In this document: one piece after another, positions 61,026-64,000 of the stretch
Layout of the letters: each line of letters opens with the position of its first letter
Numbering within the stretch: position 1 is the stretch's first letter
Assembly: GCF_000424625.1 (NCBI RefSeq)
Contig: NZ_AUKG01000004.1
Span: forward strand, 186,001-250,000
DNA from: Conexibacter woesei Iso977N
GTDB taxonomy: Bacteria > Actinomycetota > Thermoleophilia > Solirubrobacterales > Solirubrobacteraceae
Direction of reading: 5' to 3'
DNA length: 64,000 bases
Program-made: the position numbers and the translations under genes
The notes under the pieces: model-generated
The model's database searches: none
What the model was told of the DNA's origin: nothing
What the model saw: the letters and a program-made list of their open reading frames with translations, nothing else

Positions 61026-61556
61026 CTACACGTCGCCGGTCATGGCGTACAACTTCTCGACCGTCCGCCAGTTGCGGGCGGTGAGGACGACGCCGAAGCG
61101 CCTGTCGGTGACCGCCTTGGCCAGCGGCGAGCTGTGCACGCCGTCCGGGAGCCACAGGTAGGCCTCGCGGCCGAGGATCGCGTACTGCTCGTTCCTGCCG
61201 GGCGTGATGTCGTCCAGCTTGCTCGCGTCGAGGTCGCTCGTGCTCCCGCTGAAGCTCACGAGGTACCGCGACAGGTTGGTCGCCTGCTCGCCGAGCGGGT
61301 TGGCCTCGAGGACCGCGCCGAGCTCCTCACGGGTGCGCAGGACGATCGGGATCCGCCAGCCGAACGCGGCCTCGCAGGCGTCCTCGATCTTCCTGCTGCT
61401 GGCCTTCCTGCCGCTGAAGACGACGTTCCCGGAGTTCACGTAGGTCTTGATGTCCTCGTGCCCCAACTCGCCGAAGACCTCGCGCAGCTGCGCCATCGGG
61501 ACCTTCTTGTTGCCACCGACGTTGATCCCGCGCAGCAGTGCGACCGTGCGTGCCAT
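61026..61556 (-). CDS. DUF1697 family protein
   Basis: A 176-residue protein. It opens TVALLRGINVGGNKKVPMAQ, then ELGHEDIKTYVNSGNVVFSG and PIVLRTREEL, with YLWLPDGVHSSPLAKAV and VLTARNWRTVEKLYAM near the end, all core signatures of DUF1697. The family has a PIN-like or ferredoxin-like fold and no settled function. The gene is convergent with the HD hydrolase (2 bases between stops) and lies 10 bases from the LysR gene stop. Confidence 0.95.
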   Translation of the reverse strand: MARTVALLRGINVGGNKKVPMAQLREVFGELGHEDIKTYVNSGNVVFSGRKASSRKIEDACEAAFGWRIPIVLRTREELGAVLEANPLGEQATNLSRYLVSFSGSTSDLDASKLDDITPGRNEQYAILGREAYLWLPDGVHSSPLAKAVTDRRFGVVLTARNWRTVEKLYAMTGDV

Positions 61557-61566
61557 GGCGCAGAGC

Positions 61567-62469
61567 CTACGCGGCGGGCGGTGGCGCGAGGTCGCCGCGG
61601 GCGACCGCTTTGCGCAGCGCCCTGACGTAGGCGCGCAGCGCCGGGTCGCGCGGCCGGGCGCGCCACACCGCCCAGATCGGGATGCTGAGCGGCGCGCCGC
61701 GCAGCGGGCGCCAGACGAGGCCGTCGCCCTCCATCCGGCGCGAGCCGAGGGTGATGGCGCCGCCGAGCAGCGGCAACGCGGTCCGGATCGCCTCGACCGC
61801 CATCGCCGACGCGCTGATCTCCGGCCGCCCGCCGAGCCGCTCGATCGTCGTGATCACCTCGTCGAACAGCCGCGGAGCACGGTGCCGCGGGTACCACACC
61901 AACTCGATCCCGGAGAGGTCGGCGGCGTCGAGCGCGGGGCGCTGCGCGAGCGGGTGCGCCTCCGGGAGCACGACGCCCAGCTCCTCCTCGACCAGCGCCA
62001 GCGTCTCGTAGCCGGGGTCGGGGGTGTCGCGACTCACCGCGACATCCAGCTCACCGCGCTCCAGCAGTCCCAGCTGGTAGGTCGACGAGCCGCCGACGAA
62101 CGCCGGGACGTGCCCGGGCGCGGCGCGCGCGAGGATCTGCGCGAGCTGTCGCGGAAGCCACGGCGGCGCGCCCGTCAGGAGCCCGAGCCGCAGCGCACCA
62201 TCGTCGATCCCCGCCGCCCGCCGTGCCTCGCGCAGCGCGGTGTCGGCGGCGAGCAGCACCGTCCGCGCCTCGACCAGCAGCGCAGCGCCCGCCGCGGTGG
62301 TCGTCGCACCGCGCGGATGCCGGACCAGCAGCGGCGCGCCCACCTCGGCCTCCAGCGCGCGGATCTGCTCGGACAGCGTCGGGGTCGAGACGTGCAGCAC
62401 CGCCGCCGCCCGGCCGAAGTGCCCGGCCTCGGCGACAGCGACGAAGTAGCGGAGATGGCGCAGCTCCAT
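61567..62469 (-). CDS. LysR-family transcriptional regulator
   Basis: A 300-residue regulator from the ATG at 62469. The N-terminal helix-turn-helix reads LRHLRYFVAVAEAGHFGRAA, VLHVSTPTLSEQIRALEAEV and GAPLLVRHPRGATTTAAG. The C-terminal two-lobed effector domain (about 90-300) includes LRLGLLTGAPPWLPRQLAQ and LAQRPALDAADLSG. It is divergently transcribed from the MFS exporter with 87 bases between, so it likely controls that gene and itself. The effector is unknown. Confidence 0.93.
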   Translation of the reverse strand: MELRHLRYFVAVAEAGHFGRAAAVLHVSTPTLSEQIRALEAEVGAPLLVRHPRGATTTAAGAALLVEARTVLLAADTALREARRAAGIDDGALRLGLLTGAPPWLPRQLAQILARAAPGHVPAFVGGSSTYQLGLLERGELDVAVSRDTPDPGYETLALVEEELGVVLPEAHPLAQRPALDAADLSGIELVWYPRHRAPRLFDEVITTIERLGGRPEISASAMAVEAIRTALPLLGGAITLGSRRMEGDGLVWRPLRGAPLSIPIWAVWRARPRDPALRAYVRALRKAVARGDLAPPPAA

Positions 62470-62556
62470 GGCGGGTGCACACGTTAGGCCACGCCGAACG
62501 GCCGTGCGGCCGAACGTCGTGGATCCCGGCTCCCGCGGGTGCTGAGATAGACCTAC
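62470..62556. promoter_or_regulatory. Divergent promoter region with inverted repeat between LysR and MFS genes
   Basis: The 87-base space contains CGGCCG-TG-CGGCCG (62499-62512) and, around it, the mirrored pieces CGTT and AACG. A LysR-type operator is expected here, and this symmetric site in the middle of the region is the best candidate. The assignment rests only on position and symmetry. Confidence 0.45.
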
Positions 62557-63891
62557 ATGAACCCCGCCGTCACCCCCGATCCCCGCCGCTGGGCCGCGCT
62601 GGCGGTCATCCTCACCGCGACGTTCCTCGCCCTGTTCGACACGTTCGTGGTCAACGTGGCGGCGCCGTCGATCGCCGCCGACCTCGATGCTTCCGACGGC
62701 ACGCTGGAGCTGGTGATCGCTGCATACGCGTTCACCTACGCGGTCGGGCTGATCACGGGTGCACGGCTCGGCGACCGGCTCGGGCGGCGGCGCGTGTTCC
62801 TCTCCGGGATGGCGCTGTTCGCGCTGGCCGCCGCGGCGTGCGCGGCCGCGCCGACGGCGCCCGCGCTGGTCGGCGCGCGGCTGCTGCAGGGCCTCGGCGC
62901 GGCGGCGATGGTCCCGCAGGTGCTGGCGACGATCCAGCACCTGTTCGGCGAAGCCGAACGACCGCGGGCGTTCTCCGCGTTCGGCGCGGTCGCGGGCGCG
63001 GGCGTGATCGCCGGGCAGGCGCTCGGCGGCGTGCTGCTCGCGCTCGACCTCTTCGGCCTCGGCTGGCGCGCCGCGTTCGCAGTGCAGCTGCCGATCGCCG
63101 CCGCGGCGCTGGCCGCGGGCGCGCGCGTCCTCCCGCGCGACGACGACGCAAGTCGTCTAACCCCCGATATGCGGGGGTCAGACGACTTGGACCTCCCCGG
63201 CGCCGCGCTGCTGACGCTCACGCTCGCGTTGCTGCTCGCGCCGCTGACGCTCGGCCACCGCGCGCTCCTCGCCGCCGCGCCGTTCGCCGCCGTCGCGTTC
63301 CTACTCCGCCAGCGGCGAGCCGCGGCGCCGCTGCTCCCGCCCGCGCTGCTCGGCGACCGCGCGTTCGTCTCCGGCGCCGTCATCAACCTGATGTTCTACG
63401 CGGAGATCAGCAGCTTCTTCCTGATCGTCACGCTGCTGCTCCAGGACCGCCTCGGCCTCGACGCGCTCCACGCCGGCCTGACGTTCGCGCCGCTCGGCGC
63501 CGGGTTCGTCGCCGCGTCGCTGGCCAGGCGCGGGACGCTGCGCGGCGGGCTCGTCCTGGTCTGCCTGACGCTCGCCGCCCTGTTCCCCGTCGCGCACACG
63601 ACCCACCACGCGCTGCTGATCGCGCCGTTCATGCTCGCGATCGGCGTCGGGAACGGCTGCGTGCTGCCGCGCCTGCTGAACAGCTCGCTGGCCCGGATCG
63701 CGCCCGCCAACGCGGGCGCGGCGTCCGGCGTCCTGGTGACCGCCCAGCAGGTCGGGGCGGCGCTCGGCGTCGCGGCGGTCGGGGCGCTGGGCGCCGACCT
63801 CGCGCTGGCCGCCGCGACGCTGGCGGTCGTCGTCGCGAGCGCGCCTAGAACAGCCCGAGCTGCGCCGGATGCGTCTCCGGCTCGGGCCTAG
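62557..63891 (+). CDS. MFS transporter (DHA2/EmrB-QacA type) containing an in-frame palindromic repeat
   Basis: A 444-residue drug/proton antiporter-like protein. Helix 1 region FLALFDTFVVNVAAPSI with the family Asp, GARLGDRLGRRRVFL in loop 2-3, and RLLQGLGAAAMVPQVLA (motif C-like region) are typical of DHA2. After helix 6 the loop reads PRDDDASRLTPDMRGSDDLD, and 13 of these codons lie inside the 41-base palindrome 63149-63189, before the usual DLPGAALL of helix 7. The segment is therefore an extra peptide in a variable cytoplasmic loop. The overall length is slightly short for 14 helices. It is divergent from a LysR gene that likely controls it. Confidence 0.92.
   Translation: MNPAVTPDPRRWAALAVILTATFLALFDTFVVNVAAPSIAADLDASDGTLELVIAAYAFTYAVGLITGARLGDRLGRRRVFLSGMALFALAAAACAAAPTAPALVGARLLQGLGAAAMVPQVLATIQHLFGEAERPRAFSAFGAVAGAGVIAGQALGGVLLALDLFGLGWRAAFAVQLPIAAAALAAGARVLPRDDDASRLTPDMRGSDDLDLPGAALLTLTLALLLAPLTLGHRALLAAAPFAAVAFLLRQRRAAAPLLPPALLGDRAFVSGAVINLMFYAEISSFFLIVTLLLQDRLGLDALHAGLTFAPLGAGFVAASLARRGTLRGGLVLVCLTLAALFPVAHTTHHALLIAPFMLAIGVGNGCVLPRLLNSSLARIAPANAGAASGVLVTAQQVGAALGVAAVGALGADLALAAATLAVVVASAPRTARAAPDASPARA
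63149..63189. repeat. Palindromic repeat element, copy 2 (inside the MFS gene, in frame)
   Basis: A 41-base inverted repeat: left arm CAAGTCGTCTAACCCCCG (63149-63166), 5-base loop, right arm CGGGGGTCAGACGACTTG (63172-63189), with a single A-C mismatch. It has the same length and the same arms as the copy at 6531-6571, apart from two bases in the left arm, one in the right arm and the loop. It is read through by the MFS gene and encodes the core of ASRLTPDMRGSDDLD without a stop. Flanking bases (ACG before, GA after) are also shared with copy 1. Confidence 0.95.
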
Positions 63892-64000
63892 CCTCCGGCT
63901 CCGGCGGCTCCGACAGCGGCGCCTCCGGCAGGACCTCCGGCTCGGCAGCCGCGACGGCGACAGGCGCCTCCACCACCGCCGCCGGCTGCTCCGGGGGGCC
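63845..64000 (-). CDS. Partial protein, C-terminal tail with possible sliding-clamp motif
   Basis: The last 51 codons of a minus-strand gene that starts outside the window. The tail is rich in Pro, Glu and Ala (PPEQPAAVVEAPVAV, PEPEARPEPETHP) and likely disordered, and ends AQLGLF before the stop. QLxLF at a C-terminus is the classical beta-clamp-binding motif of DNA polymerases, MutS and other repair proteins, so the protein may act in DNA replication or repair. The frame overlaps the convergent MFS gene end by 47 bases. Identity cannot be decided from the tail. Confidence 0.6.
   Translation of the reverse strand, partial: GPPEQPAAVVEAPVAVAAAEPEVLPEAPLSEPPEPEARPEPETHPAQLGLF

Overview
The window is very GC-rich, with third codon positions almost always G or C, many GTG and TTG starts, and dense gene packing with 4-base stop/start overlaps (ATGA, GTGA, TTGA). 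Gene content points to a Gram-positive, aerobic actinobacterium with F420 biochemistry, probably of the Thermoleophilia/Solirubrobacterales (Conexibacter or Solirubrobacter relatives). Supporting genes are an F420-dependent nitroreductase and an LLM-class oxidoreductase, a group II truncated haemoglobin, Rex, an AftD-like arabinofuranosyltransferase, an LPNTG surface protein and a CeoBC-like K+ module. The lineage is inferred from gene content only. No rRNA, CRISPR array, transposase or integrase was recognised. There is one tRNA, tRNA-Gln(CTG).

Layout. 0-9.5 kb: a partial membrane protein, a mini HExxH protein, a secreted M4 protease, a small zinc-ribbon protein, a heterodimeric ABC exporter, a diguanylate cyclase, a KTSC-domain protein and an AT-richer orphan membrane gene beside the tRNA. 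9.8-15.3 kb: a five-gene minus-strand operon of two APC permeases with universal-stress-like C-termini, a small membrane protein and two TrkA-type proteins, probably for K+ transport. 15.4-23.5 kb: chemoreceptor, secreted M28 peptidase, DUF4242 protein, LuxR-type ATPase regulator, truncated haemoglobin and nitroreductase. 23.7-31.6 kb: a proton-pumping pyrophosphatase, then a long minus-strand operon of LPNTG protein, tsaE, tsaB, rimI, tsaD, glutaredoxin-like gene, rex, ybdK and a small acidic protein.

31.7-58.7 kb is dominated by cell-surface glycan and lipid genes: a glycosyltransferase fused to a flippase, an AftD-like giant, a Wzy-type ligase/polymerase, GT-C enzymes, an acyltransferase, four GT2/GT4 enzymes and a FAD oxidoreductase-DUF1365-cyclopropane synthase operon. 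Embedded in it are a lower-GC block with a seven-bladed lectin-like propeller and an FKBP lipoprotein, then map, two secreted or housekeeping genes and a YunG-like protein. 58.7-64 kb: F420 oxidoreductase, an HD alarmone-hydrolase-like enzyme, DUF1697, a divergent LysR/MFS pair, and the tail of a protein ending in a possible sliding-clamp motif.

The most notable structure is a 41-bp near-perfect palindrome present twice, 56.6 kb apart. One copy is an intergenic hairpin between convergent genes that also supplies the last codons of the diguanylate cyclase. The other lies in frame inside the MFS transporter gene and encodes an extra peptide in a loop. This looks like a family of protein-coding palindromic repeats.
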